Counted from the stretch's first letter, positions 46,016 through 55,202 are shown. The stretch: DNA of 64,000 bases from Rhizobium indicum (GCF_005862305.2 NZ_CP054021.1:3326501-3390500), one strand, 5' to 3'. Notes: a model not told the origin generated them from the letters alone. Numbers and translations are program-made.

Positions 46016-47506
46016 TTTGGCCGGTGGCGGCGGTGCTCCCGGCAGGCCGTTCAGCGGCGGCAGGGTCAGGCCTGGGATCTGCGGTGAGCCATTGCCGCCG
46101 CCGCCCAGCGGCGGCAGGCCGAGCTGGCCGCCGAAGCCCGGGACTTCGATCTTGATCGAGTTCGGGTCGACCTTCGGGCCGTGATCCAGCCAATAGGTGA
46201 CCGATTGCGGCCAGAAGATCACGATCGCCACCAGGATCAGCTGCATACCGACCCAGGGGAGAGCCCCCATGTAAATATCCGAGGTCTTGACGTCCTTGCT
46301 GGCGATCGAGCGCAGGTAGAAGAGTGCGAAGCCGAAGGGCGGATGCATGAAGCTCGTCTGCATGTTCACGCAGATCAGGACGCCGAACCAGATCAGGTCG
46401 ATGCCGAGACTGGAGGCGACGGGGGCGAGCATCGGGATGACGATGAAGGCGATCTCGAAGAAATCGAGGAAGAAGGCGAGCACGAAGATGAAGATGTTGA
46501 CGAAGATCAGGAAACCGACCGGGCCGCCCGGAATGCCCGACAGCATGTGCTCGATCCAGCGCGAGCCGTCCATGCCCTGGAAGACCAGGCTGAAACAGGT
46601 GGAGCCGATCAGGATCATCACCACCATGGATGTGATGTGCGTGGTCGATGACATGGCTTCGCGGATCAGCGGCCAGGTGAGGCGGCGATTCATGGCGGCA
46701 AGTACAATGGCGCCGACGACGCCGAGCGCGCCTGCTTCCGTCGGCGTTGCAAGACCCATGAAGATCGTGCCGAGCACCAGGAAGATCAGCACGATCGAGG
46801 GGACCATGCCCATCAGCACCTTCGCGAGCAGAGCCCAGTTGAAATCGCCTCGCACCTCTTTTGGCAGCGGCGGCATCGATTTCGGCCGGATAATCGACAT
46901 GACCAGGATGAAGAGCACGAAGATCGTCACCTGCAGGATCGAGGGGCCGATCGCGCCGAGATACATGTCACCGACCGACCTGCCGAGCTGATCGGCGAGA
47001 ACGACGAGCACGAGCGAGGGCGGGATCACCTGCGTGATCGTGCCCGAGGCGGCGATGACGCCGGTGGCAAGGCGCGGATTGTAGCCGTAGCGCAGCATGA
47101 TCGGCAGCGAGATCATCCCCATGGTGATGACGGAGGCGGCCACCGTGCCGGTAATCGCGCCGAGTACGGCGCCGACGAGGATGACGGCATAGGCAAGGCC
47201 GCCGGGTATGCCACCGAAGAGCTTGCCGGTGCCTTCGAGCAGGTCCTCGGCCAGGCCGCAGCGCTCCAGCACCGCGCCCATGAAGGTGAAGAAGGGAATG
47301 GCGAGCAGGAGGTCGTTGGAAAGGATGCCGAAGAAGCGCAGCGGCAGAGCCTGCAGGAAGACCTCGCCGAAATGACCGGTGACGATGCCGATGATGGCGA
47401 AAAACAAACCGACGGCGGCGAGCGAAAAGGCGACCGGAAAGCCGTAGAGCATGAAGATGATCATGCCCAGGAACATGGCCGGCGGGATGATGCCGAAATC
47501 AAACAA
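46013..47506 (-). CDS. TRAP transporter large permease (DctM type)
   Basis: 497 residues, about 12 membrane helices, of the ion-driven TRAP family: GMIIFMLYGFPVAFSLAAVGL, PFFTFMGAVLERCGLAEDLLEG, GAVLGAITGTVAASVITMGMISLP and TPTEAGALGVVGAI. The C-terminal ~50 residues form a hydrophilic Gly/Pro-rich tail (GGGGNGSPQIP, LNGLPGAPPPPAK) unlike the usual DctM end. The last codon is supplied by an inverted-repeat element. The start is TTG at 47506, 8 bases after GGGAG; the first ATG is residue 11. Confidence 0.92.
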   Translation of the reverse strand: MFDFGIIPPAMFLGMIIFMLYGFPVAFSLAAVGLFFAIIGIVTGHFGEVFLQALPLRFFGILSNDLLLAIPFFTFMGAVLERCGLAEDLLEGTGKLFGGIPGGLAYAVILVGAVLGAITGTVAASVITMGMISLPIMLRYGYNPRLATGVIAASGTITQVIPPSLVLVVLADQLGRSVGDMYLGAIGPSILQVTIFVLFILVMSIIRPKSMPPLPKEVRGDFNWALLAKVLMGMVPSIVLIFLVLGTIFMGLATPTEAGALGVVGAIVLAAMNRRLTWPLIREAMSSTTHITSMVVMILIGSTCFSLVFQGMDGSRWIEHMLSGIPGGPVGFLIFVNIFIFVLAFFLDFFEIAFIVIPMLAPVASSLGIDLIWFGVLICVNMQTSFMHPPFGFALFYLRSIASKDVKTSDIYMGALPWVGMQLILVAIVIFWPQSVTYWLDHGPKVDPNSIKIEVPGFGGQLGLPPLGGGGNGSPQIPGLTLPPLNGLPGAPPPPAK

Positions 47507-47527
47507 ATCCGTGTCTCCCAGCCCGCG

Positions 47528-48067
47528 TTACTGCAGCGGCTTTTCGTATTTCGTATCGATGCTGATATAGCCGGTGAGCGCTGCGATCCGCTTGACCAGT
47601 TCCGAGAGGCCCTGAAGGGAGAGCAACGCGAAGCCGGCAACGAGGATCAACTTGACGGGCCAGCGGATCAACCCACCGGCATTGCCCGATATTTCCCCCT
47701 GATGATAGGAGAGCGCGAAGAAGGGCCAGCACAGCCAGGTGAGATAGACGCACGCGGGAAGGAGGAAGACGATGAGGCCGACGATGTCGATCCAGATCTT
47801 CGCCCTGTCGGAAACAGAACCATAGATCAGATCGACGCGAACATGCTCATTGTTGCGCAGCGCATGCGAGGCGCCGAGCATGACGACGAAGGCGAAGAGA
47901 TACCACTGGATCTCCAGCCAGCCGTTCGAACTGTAGTTGAAGGCATAACGGACGATGGCGTTACCGGCGCTGATCAGGCAGCAGAACAGCACCATATATT
48001 CGGAAAGTTTGCCCATGAACTGACTGATCGAATCGATCAGCCGGCTTGCGGCCAGAAGTACCGACAT
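47528..48067 (-). CDS. TRAP transporter small permease (DctQ type)
   Basis: 179 residues with four membrane helices (LSEYMVLFCCLISAGNAIV, WLEIQWYLFAFVVMLGASHAL, IWIDIVGLIVFLLPACVYLTW, LILVAGFALLSLQGLSELV). The DctQ signature EIQWYLFAFVVMLGAS and RNNEHVRVDL are clear. It precedes the large permease by 21 bases, so they are co-transcribed. GGGGAGGCGA precedes the ATG at 48067; a longer extension to 48121 is not needed. Confidence 0.9.
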   Translation of the reverse strand: MSVLLAASRLIDSISQFMGKLSEYMVLFCCLISAGNAIVRYAFNYSSNGWLEIQWYLFAFVVMLGASHALRNNEHVRVDLIYGSVSDRAKIWIDIVGLIVFLLPACVYLTWLCWPFFALSYHQGEISGNAGGLIRWPVKLILVAGFALLSLQGLSELVKRIAALTGYISIDTKYEKPLQ

Positions 48068-48395
48068 TCGCCTCCCCTTGTTCTTGTCCCGCCGGTTTTC
48101 CGGCAGTTTTCCCACTTGCAATCGATGTAGACCACGGCCTTTGAAATTGGAAGGATAAATGCCTCGCGTTGGAGTATAGTCTTAGACGCATCGGCCTCGC
48201 CGTAGGGCCGTCAAATATTTCAACAACCCAGGCGTGGATAAATTATTTCAGTAATCTCGCCGGTAGGCTGCATTAACTCGCGTAGGCTGTGCAGTTCACC
48301 CTATGGTTTTAGAAAATTTGACCAAATGTTTGATTCCATTGAAATCAATTTTTAAAGGGTTGGGCTTAGAATTCCCGCGCACAGGGAAAGTGTGG
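48068..48395. other. 328-base gap between TRAP permease genes and a c-di-GMP gene
   Basis: No gene seen. The two flanking genes are divergent, so both promoters lie here. The stretch around 48170-48350 is more AT-rich than the surroundings. An in-frame extension of the c-di-GMP gene to 48303 is possible but has no ribosome site. Confidence 0.5.
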
Positions 48396-50699
48396 ATGAA
48401 GCCAGATAACCCGAACAGGGTCCCAATAGATGTGTATCTGTCGTTTGTGAGTTCCCTCTCCGGGAATCGCATGACGCTTCTTGTTGGCGTGATTGTACAT
48501 GTTGCGACGTGCCTTGCCGTGGCTGCCAAGACACAATACTCCATCTACATCCTGCTGTCGGTCGCCTTCCTTCTGGTCTTCGGCGCTCGCATGGCCGTCT
48601 TCCGGCAGTTCGATCGTGTCGACAAGCAGAGCCTGTCGCACGCCGGAATCGAACGGTGGGAGCGGGTTCTCGTTGCCAGTGGAGCCTGCACCACGGCGCT
48701 CCTCGGCATCGCCAGCGGCTACGCCATCTTCGTCGTGCGCGATTCCTTTGCGGAGCTTGCCTGCATTTCCGTCACCATGGCAACCATGGTTTCCGTCGTA
48801 GGCCGCAATTACGGTTCGCGCTTCGCAGTCGACCTCCAGACGTTCTTCTGCTGCCTGCCGATGATCGTCTGCAGCCTGCTGGTGCTAGATTTCTATCGCG
48901 GCGTGTTGTCGATCCTCCTCATTCCTTTCTGGCTGACGACGCGGGCCATGGCAAACGGCGTGCGCGATTTTCTCTATGAGAACGTCATTGCGCGCCGGGA
49001 AATCACCATCATTGCCGACCGTTTCGATACGGCGCTCAACAACATGCCGCACGGCCTCGTCATGGTCGATGCCGAAAACCGCATCCAGGTGGTCAATCGC
49101 AAGGCCTGCGAGCTTCTGAAGATCGGTGCGCCGGAGCGGCTGAAGGACCGCGACCTCGGCGCCGTGCTGCGCTACGGCGCGCGCTACAGCTTCATGGATG
49201 CCTCGCAGCCGGAGCTCATCCTGCGCCAGCTCACCCAGGTCGCCGAGGGCAGCCTGTCGCGCACGCTCATTCATTTTCCCGAGAGCCTGTCGCTCGAATT
49301 CTCCGCCAGCCGCAGGGCCGACGGCGGCGCCGTGCTGATCTTCGAGGACGTGTCAAGCCGGGTGAAGGCGGAGCAGAAGATCCTGCACATGGTGCGCTTC
49401 GACGCGCTGACCGGCCTGCCCAACCGGCAATATTTCGGCCAGTTGGTGCAGGAGTATTTTGCCAAGTATCCGAAGAAGAACGGGCCGCTCGGCTTCATGG
49501 TGCTCGATATCGACGAGTTCAAACATGTCAACGACATGCGCGGCCATGTGACCGGCGACCATCTGCTCTGCGCTATCGCCGCCCGCATCAAGCAGGCTTC
49601 CGGTAATGCCATCCTCGGCCGGCTGATGGGCGATCAGTTCATTCTGTTCTTCCCGCGTGCGAAGGAGCAGGTCTCGCTCGACCGCGAAATCCGCCGCGTT
49701 CATGCCGCGATTCAAGGTAACTACGAGGTCGACGAAGTGACTTTTCTCGTTTCGCTCAGCGCCGGCTACGCGATTCTCGAAAGCGACGCGTTCGCGATGG
49801 ACGAATGGAGCGTCAAGGCGGATCTTGCTCTGTTCGAAAGCAAGTCGCGCTTCAAGGGCGGCATCTCAGGATTCGAGCGGGAGATGGACGGCCGCTATAT
49901 CGAGCAACAGAAGCTGAAGGCGGATCTGCGCGACGCGGTCTCGGCGCAGGCGCTGCATCTCGTCTTCCAGCCGATGTTCCGGGCCGACGGCTCGCGGATC
50001 GAATGTGCCGAGGCCTTGGCGCGCTGGGTGCATCCGGAGAGGGGCTCGATCCCCCCCGATGTCTTCATCCGGCTCGCCGAAGATATGGGCATCATCTCCG
50101 ACATCACCCGCTTCGTGCTGTTCAAGGCGTGCAGCGAATGCATGAACTGGCCGGAACATATCGCCGTTTCGGTCAACCTTTCGGCGCGGGATCTGCGCGA
50201 TGCCGACATCCTTTCGGTGGTTGCCGAGGCGCTTGCCCATTCCGGCCTCGCCGCGGCACGACTGCATCTCGAAGTCACCGAGAGCTGCCTGATCGACGAG
50301 CCGGCGGCGGTGCGCGCCATCCTGGCGGAGCTCAGGTCCCGCGGCATCACCATTGCCATCGACGATTTCGGCACCGGTTTCTCCAGCCTCAGCTATCTCG
50401 ACACGCTGCCGCTTGATATCGTCAAGATCGACCGGTCCTTCGTGCGCAACATCGTCGAGGATGCGCGCCGCCTCAAGCTCTTGCGCGGCACAGTCAATCT
50501 CGCCCGCGAACTGGGCCTGAAGATTGTCATCGAGGGCGTTGAGACCGAGGAGCAGCTGGCGCTGCTCAACAAGCACCGCAGCGCCGATCTCGTGCAGGGT
50601 TACGTTTTCTCGCGGCCGGTGCCTTCCCAGAACATCACGCTGCTACAAGAGGGCATCGGCCGCCGCACCGTCCAGCGCCGTCGCAACAAGGTCGCCTGA
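48396..50699 (+). CDS. GGDEF(degenerate)-EAL membrane protein, likely c-di-GMP phosphodiesterase
   Basis: 767 residues. Six or so N-terminal membrane helices, a PAS-like segment (FDTALNNMPHGLVMVDAENRI, residues ~210-330), a GGDEF-family domain whose signature is MGDQF at residues 411-415 instead of GGDEF, and an EAL domain with intact EAL (539-541), SVNLSARDL, EVTESCLID, DDFGTGFSS and EGVETEEQ loops. The cyclase half looks inactive, the phosphodiesterase half intact. The start is taken at ATG 48396 after AGGGA; longer forms from 48303 are possible. Confidence 0.92.
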   Translation: MKPDNPNRVPIDVYLSFVSSLSGNRMTLLVGVIVHVATCLAVAAKTQYSIYILLSVAFLLVFGARMAVFRQFDRVDKQSLSHAGIERWERVLVASGACTTALLGIASGYAIFVVRDSFAELACISVTMATMVSVVGRNYGSRFAVDLQTFFCCLPMIVCSLLVLDFYRGVLSILLIPFWLTTRAMANGVRDFLYENVIARREITIIADRFDTALNNMPHGLVMVDAENRIQVVNRKACELLKIGAPERLKDRDLGAVLRYGARYSFMDASQPELILRQLTQVAEGSLSRTLIHFPESLSLEFSASRRADGGAVLIFEDVSSRVKAEQKILHMVRFDALTGLPNRQYFGQLVQEYFAKYPKKNGPLGFMVLDIDEFKHVNDMRGHVTGDHLLCAIAARIKQASGNAILGRLMGDQFILFFPRAKEQVSLDREIRRVHAAIQGNYEVDEVTFLVSLSAGYAILESDAFAMDEWSVKADLALFESKSRFKGGISGFEREMDGRYIEQQKLKADLRDAVSAQALHLVFQPMFRADGSRIECAEALARWVHPERGSIPPDVFIRLAEDMGIISDITRFVLFKACSECMNWPEHIAVSVNLSARDLRDADILSVVAEALAHSGLAAARLHLEVTESCLIDEPAAVRAILAELRSRGITIAIDDFGTGFSSLSYLDTLPLDIVKIDRSFVRNIVEDARRLKLLRGTVNLARELGLKIVIEGVETEEQLALLNKHRSADLVQGYVFSRPVPSQNITLLQEGIGRRTVQRRRNKVA

Positions 50700-50844
50700 G
50701 CCGCCTGCAAGTGACTGGTTATCCAGCCGAAAATCTTGCGCCCCGTTAACCTTAATAATTTAAATCCAACGCAAATTCTTAGATTTTCTTGCCTATATGC
50801 CGCCGGTATATGATTAATGATCCGTTAACGAGCGGATCGAGAGA

Positions 50845-51597
50845 ATGTCAGACACACTTTTTACGCGTGGCGATTTCAGCAGGAAAATCCTGGAAATTCT
50901 GGATAATGTAGAGTATCGCCGCGTCGAAAGCGGCGAAGACATGGAGGAAGTGGAGCGGCTGCGCTACAAGGCCTACAGGGCCCACGGCGCGCTGTCGCTT
51001 GCCCCGGAAGGGCTATTGGATGATGTCGATTTCGACAGCCATGCCTATATCTTCGGTCTGTACTATTATGGCGAACTGGTCAGTACGATCCGAATTCATT
51101 ATGTGACGCCGGAGCATCGTATCAGCCGGTCCGGAGAGGCCTTTCCCGAGGCGATGGATGAGCTTTTGGACGCCGGGCTGACCTTGATCGACCCGGCGCG
51201 TTTCGCGGCCGATCCGGAGTTCACCGCCGACATGCCATGGGTTCCCTATCTGACGCTGAGACCCGCCATCGTTGCGGCAGCGTATTTCCGGGCGGACCGC
51301 GTTATTCAGTCCGTCCGGCCCCCGCATGCCGCCTTCTACAAGCGGGTCTTCTATGCCGATACCATCGTGCCCGGCCGGCTGGCGGAGAGTTACGGGGTTG
51401 ACGTGACGCTGATGGCGACGAACGTGATCGAGGTCGGGCGCAAGCTGTTGACGCGCTATCCTTTCTTCATCTCCAGCGCCAGCGAGCAGCGCATGATGTT
51501 TTCGCGCAATCCCAACGACACGCTGCCGCCGCTCACCATCATTCCGACGGCGCGTTTCGTGCCGCCAGGCGAACTTGGCACCGATCTGCCGCTGTGA
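50845..51597 (+). CDS. LuxI/FeeM-like N-acyltransferase-fold protein
   Basis: 250 residues. Region 35-90 resembles the autoinducer-synthase/FeeM GNAT fold: EVERLRYKAYRAHG, then DDVDFDSHAYIFGLYYYG and STIRIHYV. Residues R40, D62/D64 and R83 fall where LuxI has its conserved Arg, acidic pair and Arg. The second half (SRPPHAAFYKRVFYAD, DVTLMATNVIEVGRKLLTRYPFF) is consistent with an acyl-carrier-interacting C-terminus. Members make N-acyl amino acids or acyl-homoserine lactones, but no regulator of the LuxR type is adjacent. The ATG has GAGAGA upstream. Product unknown. Confidence 0.75.
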   Translation: MSDTLFTRGDFSRKILEILDNVEYRRVESGEDMEEVERLRYKAYRAHGALSLAPEGLLDDVDFDSHAYIFGLYYYGELVSTIRIHYVTPEHRISRSGEAFPEAMDELLDAGLTLIDPARFAADPEFTADMPWVPYLTLRPAIVAAAYFRADRVIQSVRPPHAAFYKRVFYADTIVPGRLAESYGVDVTLMATNVIEVGRKLLTRYPFFISSASEQRMMFSRNPNDTLPPLTIIPTARFVPPGELGTDLPL

Positions 51598-51861
51598 TTT
51601 CCCTTTCTCCGCGATAGAGAGGCGATGCCGTCAGGGCAGATGAGGGGTGGACGACAGGCGAAAACCGCATCTGTCGCCGGATCTCCTTTCATCCGACCGT
51701 TGAGGTCGTCTTCTCGTCCGGATGAGGTCGCTGCGAGGCGCGCCTGCGGCATTCTCATGCATTGCGCTTTCGCCTGTCATTGTGTAATCCCTGCACGTAG
51801 GGATTTCCCTCGCCTAGAGGGAAATTAGGCAGCGCAGAGGCATTTCAGGGAGACGATATTT
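51598..51861. other. 264-base gap with two overlapping hairpins
   Basis: No gene. Near its 3' end are AATCCCT-GCACGT-AGGGATT (51786-51805) and ATTTCCCTC-GCCTA-GAGGGAAAT (51803-51825), which share three bases. They lie 35-75 bases before the cytochrome oxidase subunit IV gene and may terminate upstream transcription or shape the leader of the downstream operon. Confidence 0.5.
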
Positions 51862-52086
51862 ATGGCCGAACATCATACCGGACCGGTCGAGACCGGCGCG
51901 CCGATGGATTACAAAGAACATGAAAAGACCTACGACATGTTCATCGCCAGCGCGAAATACGGCTCGATGCTTCTCATCGTCCTCCTGCTTGCTATGACCG
52001 CCGGTTTCTTCGGCGGCGCCGGCCTTCTCGGCGGTCTCTTCGTCTTCATCATTCTACTCGCTGCCGGCATCTTCCTGCTCCGCTGA
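51862..52086 (+). CDS. aa3-type cytochrome c oxidase subunit IV
   Basis: 74 residues: a short polar N-terminus (MAEHHTGPVETGAPMDYKEHEKTYDMFI) and one hydrophobic hairpin (SMLLIVLLLAMTAGFFGGAGLLGGLFVFIILLAAGIFLL). The HEKTYDMFI segment is characteristic of the bacterial aa3 oxidase subunit IV family. It sits directly upstream of the transhydrogenase genes, an arrangement common in Rhizobiales. Ribosome site GGGAGACGAT before ATG. Confidence 0.88.
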   Translation: MAEHHTGPVETGAPMDYKEHEKTYDMFIASAKYGSMLLIVLLLAMTAGFFGGAGLLGGLFVFIILLAAGIFLLR

Positions 52087-52104
52087 TCGCGTAGATTCAG
52101 AGGG

Positions 52105-52148
52105 TCAGAGCGTCCTTTGTGCGTCCGAAAGGACGCACGGCGCTTTGA
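52105..52148. repeat. Short intergenic hairpin repeat
   Basis: Hairpin with arms around GTGCGTCC-GAAA-GGACGCAC and outer GAGCG/CGCTTTG, related to the hairpin part of the composite repeats near 30.2 and 57.6 kb. It lies between the subunit IV gene and pntAA and could lower read-through. Confidence 0.6.
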
Positions 52149-52241
52149 GGGGAGGAGAGCTTCTCCGAAGCTTTTTGAATGAGGTGCTTGGCCTGCGCAG
52201 GGAAGCCTGCGGCGGTCTGGCTGACCCGGAGGAGGGGGCAG

Positions 52242-53390
52242 TTGGGCAATATCGTTTTCGTTGCAAGGGAAAACACGGGCGAGGAGACGCGCGTCGCCGC
52301 CTCCGCTGAGACCGTGAAGAAGATGAAGAGTTTCGGCTTCGACGTCGTCGTCGAAGCCGATGCCGGTGCGGCTTCGCGCATTCCCGACGGGGAGTTCGAG
52401 GCCGCCGGTGCCAGGATCGGCAGTTTTGCGGATGCAGCCTCGGCCGACGTGGTGCTGAAGGTGCGCCGTCCCAGCGGATCGGAAATCTCCGGCTATAAAA
52501 GCGGCGCCGTGATCATCGCCATCATGGATCCCTACGGCAATGACGAAGCGATCGCGGCACTGGCAAGTGCCGGGCTTTCGGCTTTCGCGATGGAACTGAT
52601 GCCGCGCATTACCCGCGCCCAGTCCATGGACGTGCTGTCGTCCCAGGCCAATCTCGCCGGTTACCAAGCCGTCATCGAGGCAGCGGCGGTTTATGACCGC
52701 GCCATGCCGATGATGATGACGGCAGCCGGCACCGTGCCGGCTGCCAAGGTCTTCGTCATGGGCGCCGGTGTCGCCGGTCTTCAGGCGATCGCGACCGCGC
52801 GCCGCCTCGGCGCGGCGGTCTCGGCCACCGACGTTCGCCCTGCCGCCAAGGAACAGGTCGCTTCGCTTGGCGCCAAGTTCATCGCCGTCGAGGATGAAGA
52901 GTTCAAGGCGGCGGAAACGGCCGGCGGTTATGCCAAGGAAATGTCCGCCGACTATCGGGCGAAACAGGCGGTTCTGGTTGCCGAACACATCGCCAAGCAG
53001 GATATCGTCATCACCACCGCGCTGATCCCCGGTCGTGCGGCGCCGCGCCTCGTTTCGCGCGCCATGCTCGCCTCGATGAAATCAGGTGCGGTCGCCGTCG
53101 ACCTCGCGGTCGAGCGCGGCGGCAATATCGAGGGCGTCGTCCCCGGCGAGATCGCCGATGTCGAAGGCGTCAGTGTGATCGGTTTCGCCAACATGCCGGG
53201 CCGGGTTTCGGCCAGTGCCTCGGCGCTCTACGCCAAGAACCTCGTGACCTTCCTCGAGACCATGGTCAACAAGGAAACCCGGAGCGTCGTCGTCAATCTC
53301 GACGACGAACTCGTCAAGGCGACGATGCTGACCTATGCCGGCGATGTCGTTCATCCCGCCTTCGGCGGCGCGAAGAAGGGAGACATGTGA
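52242..53390 (+). CDS. pntAA: NAD(P) transhydrogenase alpha subunit, part 1 (NAD-binding domain I)
   Basis: 382 residues. Proton-translocating transhydrogenase, moving hydride between NADH and NADP+ across the membrane. Shows the alanine-dehydrogenase-like N-terminus (VARENTGEETRVAASAETVKKM), the Rossmann motif VFVMGAGVAGLQAIATARRLGA, and the mobile-loop region TTALIPGRAAPRLVS. The start is TTG at 52242, 5 bases after GGAGGAGG (52229-52236); the first residues GNIVFVARE match the family start. A longer reading frame to 52179 has no ribosome site. Overlaps the next gene by TGATG. Confidence 0.93.
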   Translation: MGNIVFVARENTGEETRVAASAETVKKMKSFGFDVVVEADAGAASRIPDGEFEAAGARIGSFADAASADVVLKVRRPSGSEISGYKSGAVIIAIMDPYGNDEAIAALASAGLSAFAMELMPRITRAQSMDVLSSQANLAGYQAVIEAAAVYDRAMPMMMTAAGTVPAAKVFVMGAGVAGLQAIATARRLGAAVSATDVRPAAKEQVASLGAKFIAVEDEEFKAAETAGGYAKEMSADYRAKQAVLVAEHIAKQDIVITTALIPGRAAPRLVSRAMLASMKSGAVAVDLAVERGGNIEGVVPGEIADVEGVSVIGFANMPGRVSASASALYAKNLVTFLETMVNKETRSVVVNLDDELVKATMLTYAGDVVHPAFGGAKKGDM

Positions 53391-53788
53391 TGGCCAGTGA
53401 AGCAATGGACAGAGCGCTGGAGCAGCTCGACCAGGCGGTGACCGCCGTCATCACGGCGGCGGCCCAGGCACCGGAAGCGGCAAGTGCTGCGACCGGCGGG
53501 GCGATCGATCCCTTCGTCTTCCAGCTCGCGATCTTCGTATTGTCGATCTTCGTCGGCTATTACGTCGTGTGGTCGGTGACGCCGGCGCTGCATACGCCGC
53601 TGATGGCCGTCACCAATGCGATCTCCTCCGTCATCGTCGTCGGCGCGCTTCTGGCGGTCGGCATCTCGACCAGCGGGCTTGCCACCGGCTTCGGCTTCGT
53701 CGCCCTGGTGCTCGTCTCGGTGAACATCTTCGGCGGTTTCCTCGTCACGCAGCGGATGCTTTCGATGTACCGCAAGAAGGACCGGTGA
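53390..53788 (+). CDS. pntAB: NAD(P) transhydrogenase alpha subunit, part 2 (membrane anchor)
   Basis: 132 residues with four membrane helices (PFVFQLAIFVLSIFVGYYVVW, HTPLMAVTNAISSVIVVGALL, ATGFGFVALVLVSVNIFGGFL) and a short N-terminal helix. It provides part of the proton channel. The start ATG overlaps the stop of the preceding gene, and it ends 7 bases before pntB, so the three are co-translated. The family's conserved VTNAISS is present. Length and arrangement are those of split-alpha transhydrogenases in alphaproteobacteria. Confidence 0.93.
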   Translation: MASEAMDRALEQLDQAVTAVITAAAQAPEAASAATGGAIDPFVFQLAIFVLSIFVGYYVVWSVTPALHTPLMAVTNAISSVIVVGALLAVGISTSGLATGFGFVALVLVSVNIFGGFLVTQRMLSMYRKKDR

Positions 53789-53795
53789 GGGACTG

Positions 53796-55190
53796 ATGAC
53801 CAATATCGCAGCCTTCCTCTACCTCGTCTCCGGCGTGCTCTTCATCCTGGCGCTGCGCGGCCTGTCGCATCCGGCCACCAGCCGCAAGGGCAATCTCTAC
53901 GGCATGATCGGCATGGGGATCGCGATCCTGACGACGCTGGTGCTGGCAACCCCTGACTTCGGCGGTTTCGTGCTGATCGTCCTTGGCCTTGCCATCGGCG
54001 GCAGCGTCGGCGCCTATGTCGCCCGCACCATCCCCATGACCTCGATGCCGCAGCTCGTCGCCGGTTTCCATTCGCTGGTCGGCCTCGCCGCCGTGCTGGT
54101 CGCAGCCTCCGCGCTCTATACGCCTGCTTCCTTCGGCATTGGCGAGATCGGCCAGATCCACACCGAGGCGCGCGTCGAGATGGCGCTCGGCGTGGCGATC
54201 GGGGCGCTGACCTTCACCGGCTCGATCATCGCCTTCCTGAAACTCGATGGACGCATGTCCGGCAAGCCGATCCTGCTGCCCTACCGGCATGTGATCAATG
54301 CGAGCCTGCTGGTGCTGATCGTGCTCTTCATCATCGGGCTTGCCGCCACCGAGAGCCATTTCGACTTCTGGGCCGTCGTCGCGCTGTCGCTGGCGCTCGG
54401 CGTTCTGCTGATCGTGCCGATCGGCGGGGCCGATATGCCGGTCGTCGTGTCGATGCTGAACTCCTATTCGGGCTGGGCCGCGGCCGGCATCGGCTTCACG
54501 CTCGGCAATCTGGCGCTGATCATTACGGGCGCGCTCGTCGGCTCCTCCGGCGCGATCCTCTCCTACATCATGTGCAAGGGCATGAATCGTTCCTTCGTCT
54601 CCGTCATCCTCGGCGGTTTCGGCGGTGAGACGGCGTCCGGCGGACCGGATACATCAGACAGGGCGGTCAAGCTCGGCTCGGCCGAGGATGCGGCCTATCT
54701 GATGGCCAATGCATCGAAGGTCATCATCGTGCCGGGATACGGCATGGCGGTCGCCCAGGCCCAGCATGCGCTGCGCGAGCTCGCCGATAATCTCAAAAAG
54801 AACGGCGTCGAGGTGAAATATGCAATCCACCCGGTCGCAGGCCGCATGCCCGGCCACATGAACGTGTTGCTCGCCGAGGCGAATGTTCCCTACGACGAGG
54901 TTTTCGAGCTCGAGGACATCAACTCGGAATTCGCCCAGGCCGACGTTGCCTATGTCATCGGTGCAAACGACGTCACCAATCCGGCGGCGCGCGACGACAA
55001 GACCTCGCCGATCTACGGCATGCCGATCCTCGACGTCGACCGGGCAAAGACCTGCCTCTTCGTCAAGCGCTCGCTCGGCTCGGGTTATGCCGGCATCGAC
55101 AATACGCTGTTCTACAAGGACGGCACGATGATGCTGCTGGGTGACGCGAAGAAGATGACCGAGGATATCAACAAGGCGCTCGCGCATTGA
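53796..55190 (+). CDS. pntB: NAD(P) transhydrogenase beta subunit
   Basis: 464 residues: the N-terminal half has eight or nine membrane helices (GRAxTIPMTSMPQLVAGFHSLVGLA-like, SMLNSYSGWAAAGIGFTLGN), the C-terminal domain III binds NADP(H) (VIIVPGYGMAVAQAQHALREL, HPVAGRMPGHMNVLLAEANVP, VIGANDVTNPAARDD, RSLGSGYAGIDNTLF). Completes the transhydrogenase, which supplies NADPH using the proton gradient. Follows pntAB by 7 bases. A hairpin follows the stop. Confidence 0.96.
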   Translation: MTNIAAFLYLVSGVLFILALRGLSHPATSRKGNLYGMIGMGIAILTTLVLATPDFGGFVLIVLGLAIGGSVGAYVARTIPMTSMPQLVAGFHSLVGLAAVLVAASALYTPASFGIGEIGQIHTEARVEMALGVAIGALTFTGSIIAFLKLDGRMSGKPILLPYRHVINASLLVLIVLFIIGLAATESHFDFWAVVALSLALGVLLIVPIGGADMPVVVSMLNSYSGWAAAGIGFTLGNLALIITGALVGSSGAILSYIMCKGMNRSFVSVILGGFGGETASGGPDTSDRAVKLGSAEDAAYLMANASKVIIVPGYGMAVAQAQHALRELADNLKKNGVEVKYAIHPVAGRMPGHMNVLLAEANVPYDEVFELEDINSEFAQADVAYVIGANDVTNPAARDDKTSPIYGMPILDVDRAKTCLFVKRSLGSGYAGIDNTLFYKDGTMMLLGDAKKMTEDINKALAH

Positions 55191-55202
55191 TCTACGCCAA
55201 TG

